Origin: Gammaproteobacteria bacterium
GTDB taxonomy: Bacteria > Pseudomonadota > Gammaproteobacteria > JAPPPA01
Direction: 5' to 3'
NCBI GenBank assembly: GCA_028817755.1
Contig: JAPPPA010000328.1
Span: 1 to 6,937, forward strand
Length of the DNA stretch: 6,937 bases
Positions within the stretch are counted from its first letter, which is position 1, and every line of letters starts with the position of its first letter. Below the pieces are notes generated by a model that was given only the letters and a program-made list of their open reading frames with translations, was not told the DNA's origin and did not search any database. Below, piece after piece: positions 1 through 6,622 of the stretch. Made by a program: the position numbers and the translations under genes.

Positions 1-9
1 GTATAGCCG

Positions 10-801
10 TTATTTTTTACTCAGCAGCAGGCTTAGCTTGCCGAAGTCTTCGCCAGAGAGAGTTTCTGGGCGACTGGTTGGGTCTAGGCCGCAGGCCTCG
101 ATGTCTTCCAGCGCCGCAATGCCGTTAACTGCGTTGCGAAGAGTTTTGCGGCGTTGGCTAAAGCATTGCGTGACAAGTTGCTGGAATGCTTTGTAGTCGC
201 CTATTTCATAGGGCGCTGTAGCGTGTGGCTTGAGGCGAATAATGGCAGAGTCGACTTTAGGTGGCGGATTGAAAGCCCCCGGTTTAACGACAAATAGCGG
301 CACTACTTGGCAATGGTATTGCAGCATCACGCTTAAGCGACCATAAGTCTTGCTGCCAGGGCCTGCCGCCATGCGCTCGACTACTTCTTTTTGCAGCATA
401 AAGTGCATATCCGCAATGCGTTCGATTTGATCGCAAAGATGAAAAAGTAGCGGAGTGGAGATGTTGTAAGGCAGGTTGCCGACAACACGCAGCTTGTGTT
501 CGCCCGGAAATAGCGTGTTCAAGTCCGCTTTTAGGGCGTCCTGCTCATGAAGTGTCAGTTCGCCGTGCGGTGCCATCGCCTCGGGCAAGCGCGCGATTAG
601 GTCGCGGTCAATTTCAATCGCCTGCATTTTGCCCGCTGCTTCCAATAAGGGAGCAGTTAGGGCGCCGAGGCCGGGGCCAATTTCTACCAAGGTGTCATCA
701 GCTGTAGGGCTGATGGCGGTAACGATGCGGCCAATAATGGCTTGGTCATGCAGAAAGTTCTGGCCAAAACGTTTGCGGGCGCGATGAGGTTGCTGGTTCA
801 T
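10..801 (-). CDS. rsmA: 16S rRNA (adenine1518-N6/adenine1519-N6) dimethyltransferase RsmA (KsgA)
   Basis: This enzyme uses S-adenosylmethionine to dimethylate two adjacent adenines in the 3'-terminal helix 45 hairpin of 16S rRNA, a late checkpoint in 30S assembly; loss gives kasugamycin resistance. The 263-residue product has the family N-terminus RARKRFGQNFLHD (7-19), SAM-binding motif I VEIGPGLGALT (39-49), an acidic residue after the second strand (AIEID, 61-65), the catalytic NLPYNIS motif (109-115), and C-terminal FNPPPKVDSAI (177-187) and FSQRRKTLRN (214-223). Length is close to E. coli RsmA (273). I chose ATG at 801 because it gives the usual short N-terminus. A longer TTG start at 840 would add 13 residues and overlap pdxA, with no better ribosome binding site. 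It lies 10 nt after the pdxA stop and is probably the fourth gene of the lptD operon. Only 9 bases follow its TAA, so the next gene (often apaG in this class) is not visible. Confidence 0.96.
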   Translation of the reverse strand: MNQQPHRARKRFGQNFLHDQAIIGRIVTAISPTADDTLVEIGPGLGALTAPLLEAAGKMQAIEIDRDLIARLPEAMAPHGELTLHEQDALKADLNTLFPGEHKLRVVGNLPYNISTPLLFHLCDQIERIADMHFMLQKEVVERMAAGPGSKTYGRLSVMLQYHCQVVPLFVVKPGAFNPPPKVDSAIIRLKPHATAPYEIGDYKAFQQLVTQCFSQRRKTLRNAVNGIAALEDIEACGLDPTSRPETLSGEDFGKLSLLLSKK

Positions 802-811
802 GGTGCTGAGC

Positions 812-1828
812 TTACTGCGTTTGTGCGCGACATTGTTCAATAGCGGAAAGAATGGCGGCGCGCATGCTACCAGTATCGATGTTGTTGCTGCCTGCTAAAT
901 CGAGCGCGGTACCGTGGTCGACGGAGGTGCGAATAATCGGTAGACCGAGTGTAATGTTTACGGCTTCGCCAAAGCCGGCGTGCTTTAAGACTGGCAAGCC
1001 TTGGTCGTGATACATCGCCAATACCGCGTCAGCGCCCTCTAGGTGTTTCGGTACAAACAGCGTATCAGCCGGCAATGGCCCGACGAGGTTCATGCCTTGT
1101 GCTTTGAGTGACGCTAAGACTGGCTCAATTACCTCAATTTCTTCGCGCCCCATATGGCCATTTTCGCCTGCATGCGGGTTTAGGCCGCAGATCAGTACTT
1201 TAGGGGAGGCTAGCCCGAACTTGCTCTGAAGTTCTTTATACAAAATAGATAGGGCGCGTGTTAATCCTGCCTGTGTGATAGCCGCTGGAACGGCACTTAG
1301 TGGCAGGTGCGTGGTAGCCAGTGCAACGCGCAGTTGGCCAGCGGCAAGCATCATGACGGTTTGCGTTTGAAAGTAGTCAGCCAAGTATTCGGTATGGCCG
1401 GTAAATGCGACGCCAGCGTCATTGATGACTGACTTTTGTAACGGTGCCGTGACCATGGCATCAAAACGGCCTCGCTCACAGCCTTGCATCGCGGTATCGA
1501 GTAGCGACAGCACTTGTGCGGCATTGGCCGTATCAAGCTGGCCCGGTTTGCAGTTTGTTTTGAGTGGGTGATCGATAACCGCAAGTTGCCCAGCCATTTG
1601 GCGCTGCGTGGCTTCGCCTTCGGTAAAGTCGATATCGGCGTTATTAAGCAGTTTAGATTGAGCGGCCCGCTGTTGTAGTGCGGCTATGTCACCTAGTGCC
1701 GTGATGCGGGCATCAAATTCTTGGGTGGCAAGCCATAAGCATAAGTCAGGGCCGATGCCAGCTGGCTCGCCGACGGTAACGACGAGCCGTGGAAGTGAAT
1801 TAGAGTCGGTACTCAATATAAGCCTCAT
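812..1828 (-). CDS. pdxA: 4-hydroxythreonine-4-phosphate dehydrogenase PdxA
   Basis: PdxA oxidises 4-phosphohydroxy-L-threonine with NAD(P)+; the product decarboxylates to 3-amino-2-oxopropyl phosphate, which PdxJ uses to make pyridoxine 5'-phosphate. It is cytosolic and a metal-dependent dimer. The sequence shows GEPAGIGPDL (20-29), the substrate-binding GHTEYLADYF (144-153), and the three family metal-ligand histidines: ATTHLPL (H174), GLNPHAGENGHMG (H219) and AMYHDQGLPVLK (H274). It ends with the conserved GLPIIRTSVDHGTALDLAG (295-313). Length of 334-338 residues is normal for the family. The start is uncertain. The ATG at 1828 has no evident ribosome binding site, while a TTG at 1816 (codon 5) has GAGG 6 nt upstream and gives an N-terminus closer in length to known PdxA proteins. 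Either start overlaps the 3' end of surA, by 29 or 17 nt, suggesting translational coupling. The stop is 10 nt before rsmA. Confidence 0.96.
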   Translation of the reverse strand: MRLILSTDSNSLPRLVVTVGEPAGIGPDLCLWLATQEFDARITALGDIAALQQRAAQSKLLNNADIDFTEGEATQRQMAGQLAVIDHPLKTNCKPGQLDTANAAQVLSLLDTAMQGCERGRFDAMVTAPLQKSVINDAGVAFTGHTEYLADYFQTQTVMMLAAGQLRVALATTHLPLSAVPAAITQAGLTRALSILYKELQSKFGLASPKVLICGLNPHAGENGHMGREEIEVIEPVLASLKAQGMNLVGPLPADTLFVPKHLEGADAVLAMYHDQGLPVLKHAGFGEAVNITLGLPIIRTSVDHGTALDLAGSNNIDTGSMRAAILSAIEQCRAQTQ

Positions 1829-3116
1829 CTAACAGGCGGCGCTGCCAGAGTTGCGTTTCTTCTTGAAGCTTACGGTTGGCAATATCGTTGCGAACTTCTA
1901 AGCGACGTAGTTCTTCTGTTGCGTCACGTTCGCGACGTTCCAGTACTTCAATAATGTGATAGCCAAACTGCGAGCGCACAGGTGGCGAAATTTTATTGAG
2001 TGGTAATGTGCGTACGGCATCTTCAAAGCCGTCGACAAAGTTTGTTGGATCTTGCCAACCTAAGTCGCCGCCTTTGTCTTTCGAGCCGGAATCATCTGAG
2101 TACTCTTTCGCTAGATCAGCAAAACTGTCGCCATTGTCTAAGCGGTCTTGAATCGTGCGTAGGGTAGCGCGAGCGGTAGAGTCGCTAACAACTTGGTTAA
2201 CCTGCACCAAGATATGGCGTGCTTTCACTTCTTGAATACGGTTGTCGTAATTGCCGCGGGTTTCGGCGAGACGCAATAAGTGGAAACCACTAGGCGACTG
2301 AATCGGCTCAACGGTGTGCTCGCCCACTTTGAGCGTGTTGAGTGCGTCTACGAATAGGCTGGGTACTTCTGTTAGTTTACGCCAACCAAGATCGCCTCCT
2401 TCCAAAGCATTCTGGCCATCAGAGTAGGCTACCGCGAGTTGTTCAAACTCTTCGCCATTTTGTAGGCGTTCGATCAGCTCAAGCGCGCGTGCGCGTTTGG
2501 TTTCAAGCAGCTCGGGACTCGCCGCTTCTGGCGATGAAATCAGAATGTGTTGTAGGCGGTAGCTTTGGTCAGCGCGTGCTTGGGCTGAGAGGGTCGCCAG
2601 TGCGTCATCAATTTCACGCTCAGTAACTTGAATGCGTGAGTCCACCATGCGGCGGCGCAACTGGGTAACGGTGAGCTCTTCGCGAACGCTATTACGAAAA
2701 TCTAGGTAGCTGAGGCCGTCTTTGCGCAGCGCTTTGGCGAAATCGGCCAAGCTCATATTGTTACGTTGGGCGATGTTGGTTAGCGCTTGGTTAAGCTGGC
2801 TTTCTGAAATGTTAATGCCCATTTGACTGGCGCGTTGCAGCTGCAACTTAACTAGTACTAAGCGTTCTAGCACTTTCTGCTGCAAGACGCTGATAGGCGG
2901 CAATTGCCCGCCATTTTGCTTGAACTGCGCTTGAATGTTGGTAACGGCGTCATCTAACTCGCTGGTTAGTACAACTTCGTCGTTAATCAAAGCAATGATG
3001 CCTTCGAGCTTTTGTGGAGCAGCGTGGGCATTGCTGGTGAGTGCAAGCATTGCTGTGGCTGCGACGCTGAGGCCAATCAGGCCGCGGCGAAGCGCCAGTT
3101 TCAAAGCGTTATTCAT
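1800..3116 (-). CDS. surA: Periplasmic chaperone / peptidyl-prolyl isomerase SurA
   Basis: SurA escorts unfolded outer-membrane proteins, including LptD, across the periplasm to the BAM complex. The 438-residue product (E. coli SurA has 428) starts with a Sec signal peptide: positive residues at 6-11, a hydrophobic stretch and a signal peptidase I site after NAHA (A32). The helical chaperone domain follows (about 33-180; AALINDEVV-like start IIALINDEVVLTSELDD at 40-56). Two parvulin domains come next. The first spans about 186-286 (LQHILIS, FEQLAVAYSDG, EGGDLGW, SGFHLLRL), the second about 297-395 (ARHILVQ, FADLAKEYSDD, KGGDLGW, FGYHIIEV). The C-terminal helix (about 400-438) completes the chaperone core. 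ATG at 3116 is preferred; a TTG two codons upstream (3122) is in frame. No strong Shine-Dalgarno is visible before either. The gene follows lptD by 65 nt and its end overlaps pdxA, consistent with the conserved operon. Confidence 0.97.
   Translation of the reverse strand: MNNALKLALRRGLIGLSVAATAMLALTSNAHAAPQKLEGIIALINDEVVLTSELDDAVTNIQAQFKQNGGQLPPISVLQQKVLERLVLVKLQLQRASQMGINISESQLNQALTNIAQRNNMSLADFAKALRKDGLSYLDFRNSVREELTVTQLRRRMVDSRIQVTEREIDDALATLSAQARADQSYRLQHILISSPEAASPELLETKRARALELIERLQNGEEFEQLAVAYSDGQNALEGGDLGWRKLTEVPSLFVDALNTLKVGEHTVEPIQSPSGFHLLRLAETRGNYDNRIQEVKARHILVQVNQVVSDSTARATLRTIQDRLDNGDSFADLAKEYSDDSGSKDKGGDLGWQDPTNFVDGFEDAVRTLPLNKISPPVRSQFGYHIIEVLERRERDATEELRRLEVRNDIANRKLQEETQLWQRRLLDEAYIEYRL
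1823..1826 (-). promoter_or_regulatory. Candidate pdxA ribosome binding site for a TTG start
   Basis: Read on the minus strand this is GAGG, followed by 6 nt (CTTATA) and a TTG codon at 1816-1814 in the pdxA frame. It lies inside the last codons of surA and overlaps the alternative ATG at 1828-1826. The match to the anti-Shine-Dalgarno consensus and the spacing are good, whereas the ATG itself has only a pyrimidine-rich, unhelpful upstream sequence. It therefore argues for the TTG start, but does not prove it. Confidence 0.45.
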
Positions 3117-3181
3117 GGTCAAAATACTGTTTCAAAAATCGTTTTGGTTTTTGCGACGGCCATTGTAGTGCGCAGTTTGGT
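3117..3181 (-). other. lptD-surA intergenic spacer, no clear signal
   Basis: This 65-nt gap on the minus strand is AT-rich in its half nearest surA. A weak A/T stem (CAAAAA at 3133-3138 with TTTTTG at 3148-3153, 9-nt loop) lacks GC pairs and is not followed by a proper U-tract, so it is unlikely to be a terminator. A TACAAT hexamer on the minus strand (ATTGTA on plus, at 3162-3167) resembles a -10 box but has no matching -35 at 16-18 nt. Read-through from lptD into surA is the simplest interpretation; an internal surA promoter is possible but unsupported. Confidence 0.4.
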
Positions 3182-5374
3182 CTATTTGGTGCCGATTTGC
3201 GCAAGGCCTGTCAGTTCTAATTGGATAAAGAAGCCAACGTCGGGTTCCCGAGATACGTCACGAAGTACTCGGCGACCACCGAAATCGACGGCCCAGCAGC
3301 AGGTTTGGTATCGCAGTTTGAGGTTGGCTTCGAGTAACTCTTCCTCATCAAGCGAATAGAGACCGCTGACATCAGCATGCCACTGGCTGCTTAATTGGCG
3401 CTTGCCACCGATAGAGGCTTGGCGGAATAAATCGCGGCGATGGCGTAGGCTGACATAGAAGTCGCCCAGTGTGGCATCGCTTAAGTCGACCCGAATTTGG
3501 CTGTGTTCAATATGGCGCTGTTCGCTATTCCATTCGCCGGAAGTGCTTAGGCTCCAGCGTTTGCCAATCGCCGCAGTTAACTCAAATAGGGTGTTGCTGC
3601 GTTCATCGGCGGCGGCTTCGCCAGGCAGTGTTACTTGTGTTTCATCTAAGTACCACAGCTGTCCTAAGCGCAAACCTAGTTTCTGTTTGCCGTTTAAGTC
3701 ATACCAACGACTCGCGAGCGTGGCGCTGAGTTGTTGGCCGTCACGAATGCGATCTAGTCCCGAGAATTGGTCATCATCTAGGTTATGCCAGTAAAGGGTT
3801 TCGCTATGCGTATCGAGTACCGGCACATTGCTTTGGTCGCGGAAGGGCGCGTCTCGAAAAGCGACGACAGGCTCAATGGCGTGGTGGCCGGTGTCATAGG
3901 CTTTTTCTAAATGCAGTCCTAGCTCGGCGTTGTATACCGGTAAGCGGCGATCTGTTTTTACATCGGCGGCACCCGGTGTTTGCGTATTCCAATGCGTGTC
4001 TAGCAATGCCGCTCGGCTTCTAAACCACCAGCCTGATTTGTTTAGGTCAAAACCAAGCCAAGGCTCGTAGTGACTACGCAACGTGGTGGTATCGCTGGCT
4101 TGTGTACCAAACCGGCCAGCTTGGCTTTTTAAACCAATGGAAAAGGGCGTGTTGCCTAGTTGCCGCTGTGCACTCAAATATAGCTCTGGCTGCCGGCTAA
4201 TAAGCGTGGTTGCGGTGGTGGTTAACGGCTCATGATCTTCCGCCACAATTCGCCATTCAACATGGTTTCGTTGCTCACCTATATGCCAAACCGCACTGCT
4301 GCGAGACACATAAAAAGGTTGAGATACATCGGCCAAGCTACTGCCAAAATCGTCAAACCATTCGCGGTCGTTAACGTCGACGAGTTCATTGCGCCATTCC
4401 CAATAATGGTTTGTACCGCGGCCAACCGCATTGGATTCTAGATTGATGAGGTGGCGAGCTTCGCCGCGTATGCGGTCATTTGGCAGCCAGCTGATATTGG
4501 TGATGGCATCGGCCTGCCACCAGCGTTGAGAGCTTCTTTCAGACTGTGGTGTGCCAGTGAGTACGCGGTATTCGGTATCGGCGCGCCAGCCGCGACGACT
4601 CAGGTAAGACGGTGTAATGGTTGCGTCCATATTGGGTGCGATATTCCAGTAATAAGGAATACCAAATTCCACGCCATTATTGTCAGACGAGCCGAAGCTA
4701 GGTGCGAGCAGGCCGCTTTGACGCTGGTCTGTAAATGGAAACTGTAGATACGGGAAGTAGAAAAGGGGCACGCCTTTAAAGCGTAAGCTGACGTTGTTGG
4801 CTTTGCCTTGGCCAGTGGATTGGTCTAAGCGGATGCGATCCGCCTTCAAGACCCAGCTTTCATTGCCGGGTGGGCAGGTTGTATAACGTACGCCGCGCAT
4901 ATCTGGCGTACCATCACCGGCGATATCAATTTGGCTAGCACTGCCTCGAGCACCTTCGCCAGCTACCTGAAACTCGGCTTCTTGGAATTGCGCATTATTG
5001 TTAGCAAGGTCTACCGAGGCCGCCGTGCTTTTAACACTTAAGCCACCGCTAGAAAAAGACACGTCTTGTTTGGCGCGAACCTGTTGCTTGGCTTCATCGT
5101 ACTGAAGCTCATTGGCTCGGAGTACGCCATCGGCTCGGGTCATCGCCACATTGCCTTCTAGCAGAGTGACGCCATCGTTACCCAGTGTTGCGCGATCAGC
5201 CAATACCGCTAACTCGCCATCTTCGGCATTGGCTTGCAATTCTTTACTTACATCATCTGCAGGAGCGAGTTCCGGCGCAGGGCAAAATTCCGCAGCCGAG
5301 GCGACCCCAGTAAGCGCCCACAGACAGGCGGCATTTAGTAGGAGGCGTGAAGGGCGGTAAGAAAAAAGCAACAA
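3182..5374 (-). CDS. lptD: LPS-assembly protein LptD (OstA/Imp)
   Basis: LptD is the outer-membrane beta-barrel that, with lipoprotein LptE, receives LPS from the LptA bridge and inserts it into the outer leaflet. The 730-residue product has a Sec signal peptide ending at VASA (A27). The LptA-like jellyroll domain runs from about 50 to 200 (ADRATLGNDGVTLLEGNVAM, then LRANELQYDEAKQQV). The family hallmark GVPLFYFPYLQFPF (201-214) and RQSGLLAPSFG (218-228) follow, then a long barrel domain to the C-terminal strand ending LELTGLAQIGTK. Mature cysteines are only C31, C167, and the adjacent pair C692-C693, matching the four cysteines that form the two inter-domain disulfides in E. coli LptD. The protein is somewhat shorter than E. 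coli LptD (784) and much shorter than Pseudomonas LptD. No ATG or GTG is available at the right place: the start is one of two tandem TTG codons (5374 or 5371), with AAGG 11 nt upstream of the first. An upstream in-frame stop lies at 5413-5411. It is the first gene of the minus-strand operon. Confidence 0.96.
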   Translation of the reverse strand: MLLFSYRPSRLLLNAACLWALTGVASAAEFCPAPELAPADDVSKELQANAEDGELAVLADRATLGNDGVTLLEGNVAMTRADGVLRANELQYDEAKQQVRAKQDVSFSSGGLSVKSTAASVDLANNNAQFQEAEFQVAGEGARGSASQIDIAGDGTPDMRGVRYTTCPPGNESWVLKADRIRLDQSTGQGKANNVSLRFKGVPLFYFPYLQFPFTDQRQSGLLAPSFGSSDNNGVEFGIPYYWNIAPNMDATITPSYLSRRGWRADTEYRVLTGTPQSERSSQRWWQADAITNISWLPNDRIRGEARHLINLESNAVGRGTNHYWEWRNELVDVNDREWFDDFGSSLADVSQPFYVSRSSAVWHIGEQRNHVEWRIVAEDHEPLTTTATTLISRQPELYLSAQRQLGNTPFSIGLKSQAGRFGTQASDTTTLRSHYEPWLGFDLNKSGWWFRSRAALLDTHWNTQTPGAADVKTDRRLPVYNAELGLHLEKAYDTGHHAIEPVVAFRDAPFRDQSNVPVLDTHSETLYWHNLDDDQFSGLDRIRDGQQLSATLASRWYDLNGKQKLGLRLGQLWYLDETQVTLPGEAAADERSNTLFELTAAIGKRWSLSTSGEWNSEQRHIEHSQIRVDLSDATLGDFYVSLRHRRDLFRQASIGGKRQLSSQWHADVSGLYSLDEEELLEANLKLRYQTCCWAVDFGGRRVLRDVSREPDVGFFIQLELTGLAQIGTK

Positions 5375-5605
5375 GTTTCGAATAGCCTTGGTAACCGCTA
5401 TGCCTGATGGTTAAACGTGCAGAGCGAGTAAATCACAGTCTGTTCGCGAGGCCTCAATGGTATGGTATAGCTATAGAAGCGGCGCGATTTATAACTAGGC
5501 ATTGTAGCCTGTATATCTATCTTCGCCGAGTAGTTTTGTGTTGCCTGTGAAGCTTATCTTTTTTACCAGCATTCGCTTCCACAACTGTTCAATGGAACCC
5601 CTTTA
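5375..5605. promoter_or_regulatory. Divergent lptD / amgK intergenic control region
   Basis: These 231 bp separate divergently oriented lptD and amgK and must hold the promoters for both transcription units. No full sigma-70 promoter with a good -35 and -10 at 16-18 nt spacing was found. Isolated -10-like hexamers are present: TATAAC on plus at 5490-5495 and TACAAT on minus (plus 5501-5506). Small symmetric elements are also visible: palindrome TATAGCTATA (5466-5475), GAGGCCTC (5448-5455) and a tandem TGGTA (5458-5467). I saw no clear sigma-E promoter, although lptD is in the sigma-E regulon of E. coli. No convincing small ORF or stable hairpin is present. Assignment as a control region is by position, not by recognised motifs. 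Confidence 0.5.
5594..5597 (+). promoter_or_regulatory. Ribosome binding site of amgK
   Basis: GGAA sits 8 nt before the ATG at 5606. It is an acceptable Shine-Dalgarno sequence and supports the chosen start. Confidence 0.6.
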
Positions 5606-6622
5606 ATGAACAACCAAAGCCAACGATATTCCGCGTTGCTTGATTGGATTAATGCGAACCCTAATTTAGCTGGTGCGACCATCGCTCCTGCTTCAGCCGA
5701 TGCCAGCTTTCGTCGCTACTTTCGTTTAACGCTGCCAAATGGTGAGACCAAAATTGTTATGGATGCGCCGCCCGAGCACGAAGATTGCGGGCCGTTTATA
5801 ACCATTGCGAAACTGCTAACAAGTGTTGGTTTGAATGCGCCCGAGTGTGGCGACTTCGATGAACAGCAAGGTTTTCTATTGCTATCAGACCTTGGTGGCG
5901 AAACGTTCTTACAAAAGCTTAAGGCAGACCCGAACGCCGCCAATCAACTATATCCACAAGCCCTGACCGCTTTGGCACAAATGCAAGCGAAAGGTTCTTC
6001 ACTGGCGAAAGTTCCGCCGTACAACGCCGCGCTATTGCAGCAAGAAATGGGACTGTTTCGTGACTGGTTGCTGGGTGAACACCTTGGTCTGCACCTAGAT
6101 AAAGAAACCTTGGCGCGACTACAGCAGCAGTTTGATTTGTTAGAGCAGTCTGCGTTGTCTCAGCCCGTGGTTTTGGTTCATCGTGATTACCACTCGCGCA
6201 ATTTGATGACCAGCCCCGATGGCCGTCCCGGCATCCTGGATTTCCAAGATGCGGTCATGGGGCCGATCACTTATGACGCCGTCTCCTTGCTACGCGATTG
6301 TTATATAAGCTGGCCTGATCGGCAGGTTTACGATTGGCTGCGTAGCTATTTTGAGCAATTGCGTGAAGATGGACTGGTTGCAGTCGACTTTGAAAAGTTT
6401 GCGCGCTGGTTTGACTGGATGGGTGTGCAGCGCCATCTAAAAGCGGCCGGTATTTTTTGTCGTTTACTGCATCGTGATGGTAAAGACGGTTATATCCCCG
6501 ACATTCCGCAAACCCTAAATTACGTATTGAGCGTGACAGGCCGTTATCGCGAATTGCGTTCGCTGCACGATCTCGTTGCTGAGTTATGTGCCGAGCCTTT
6601 TGGGCTGAATGCGAATGGTTAA
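5606..6622 (+). CDS. amgK: Anomeric MurNAc/GlcNAc kinase AmgK
   Basis: AmgK phosphorylates N-acetylmuramic acid (and GlcNAc) at the anomeric carbon using ATP, giving MurNAc-alpha-1-phosphate for peptidoglycan recycling in the cytosol. The 338-residue product is an aminoglycoside-phosphotransferase/choline-kinase-fold enzyme. It shows the nucleotide-loop segment ASADASFRRYFRL (29-41), a VMDAPPE strand (51-57), the hinge FLLLSDLGGETFL (90-102), the catalytic-loop motif VHRDYHSRNLM (191-201; likely base D194, metal ligand N199) and the DFG-equivalent ILDFQDAVMGPITYDAVSLL (210-229; metal ligand D212). Length agrees with Pseudomonas AmgK. The fold alone would only say APH-family kinase; the specific call rests on the adjacent murU and the position divergent from lptD, the arrangement known from Pseudomonas putida. 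Its stop overlaps the murU start by 8 nt, so the two are probably translated together. Enzymatic specificity for MurNAc is inferred. Confidence 0.9.
   Translation: MNNQSQRYSALLDWINANPNLAGATIAPASADASFRRYFRLTLPNGETKIVMDAPPEHEDCGPFITIAKLLTSVGLNAPECGDFDEQQGFLLLSDLGGETFLQKLKADPNAANQLYPQALTALAQMQAKGSSLAKVPPYNAALLQQEMGLFRDWLLGEHLGLHLDKETLARLQQQFDLLEQSALSQPVVLVHRDYHSRNLMTSPDGRPGILDFQDAVMGPITYDAVSLLRDCYISWPDRQVYDWLRSYFEQLREDGLVAVDFEKFARWFDWMGVQRHLKAAGIFCRLLHRDGKDGYIPDIPQTLNYVLSVTGRYRELRSLHDLVAELCAEPFGLNANG

Noticed and set aside
802..840. N-terminal extension of RsmA from a TTG at 840
   Set aside because: It would overlap pdxA by 29 nt and add residues before the conserved RARKRFGQNF start; the ATG at 801 gives the usual N-terminus length.
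3133..3153. Possible terminator hairpin between lptD and surA
   Set aside because: The stem is almost only A-T pairs with a 9-nt loop and no following U-tract on the minus strand; the operon is conserved, so termination here is unlikely.
3012..3359. 115-codon plus-strand open frame across the surA start and lptD end
   Set aside because: Antisense to two clear genes, composition is serine/arginine-rich and without domain features; no ribosome binding site was evident. A chance frame.
3471..3794. 107-codon plus-strand open frame within lptD
   Set aside because: Antisense to the conserved lptD barrel region, with cysteine/serine-rich shadow composition and another overlapping open frame beside it, typical of spurious frames.
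5375..5605. Sigma-E promoter for lptD
   Set aside because: Expected because lptD is sigma-E regulated in E. coli, but I could not find a GAACTT-like -35 with a TCTGA-like -10 at proper spacing on the minus strand.
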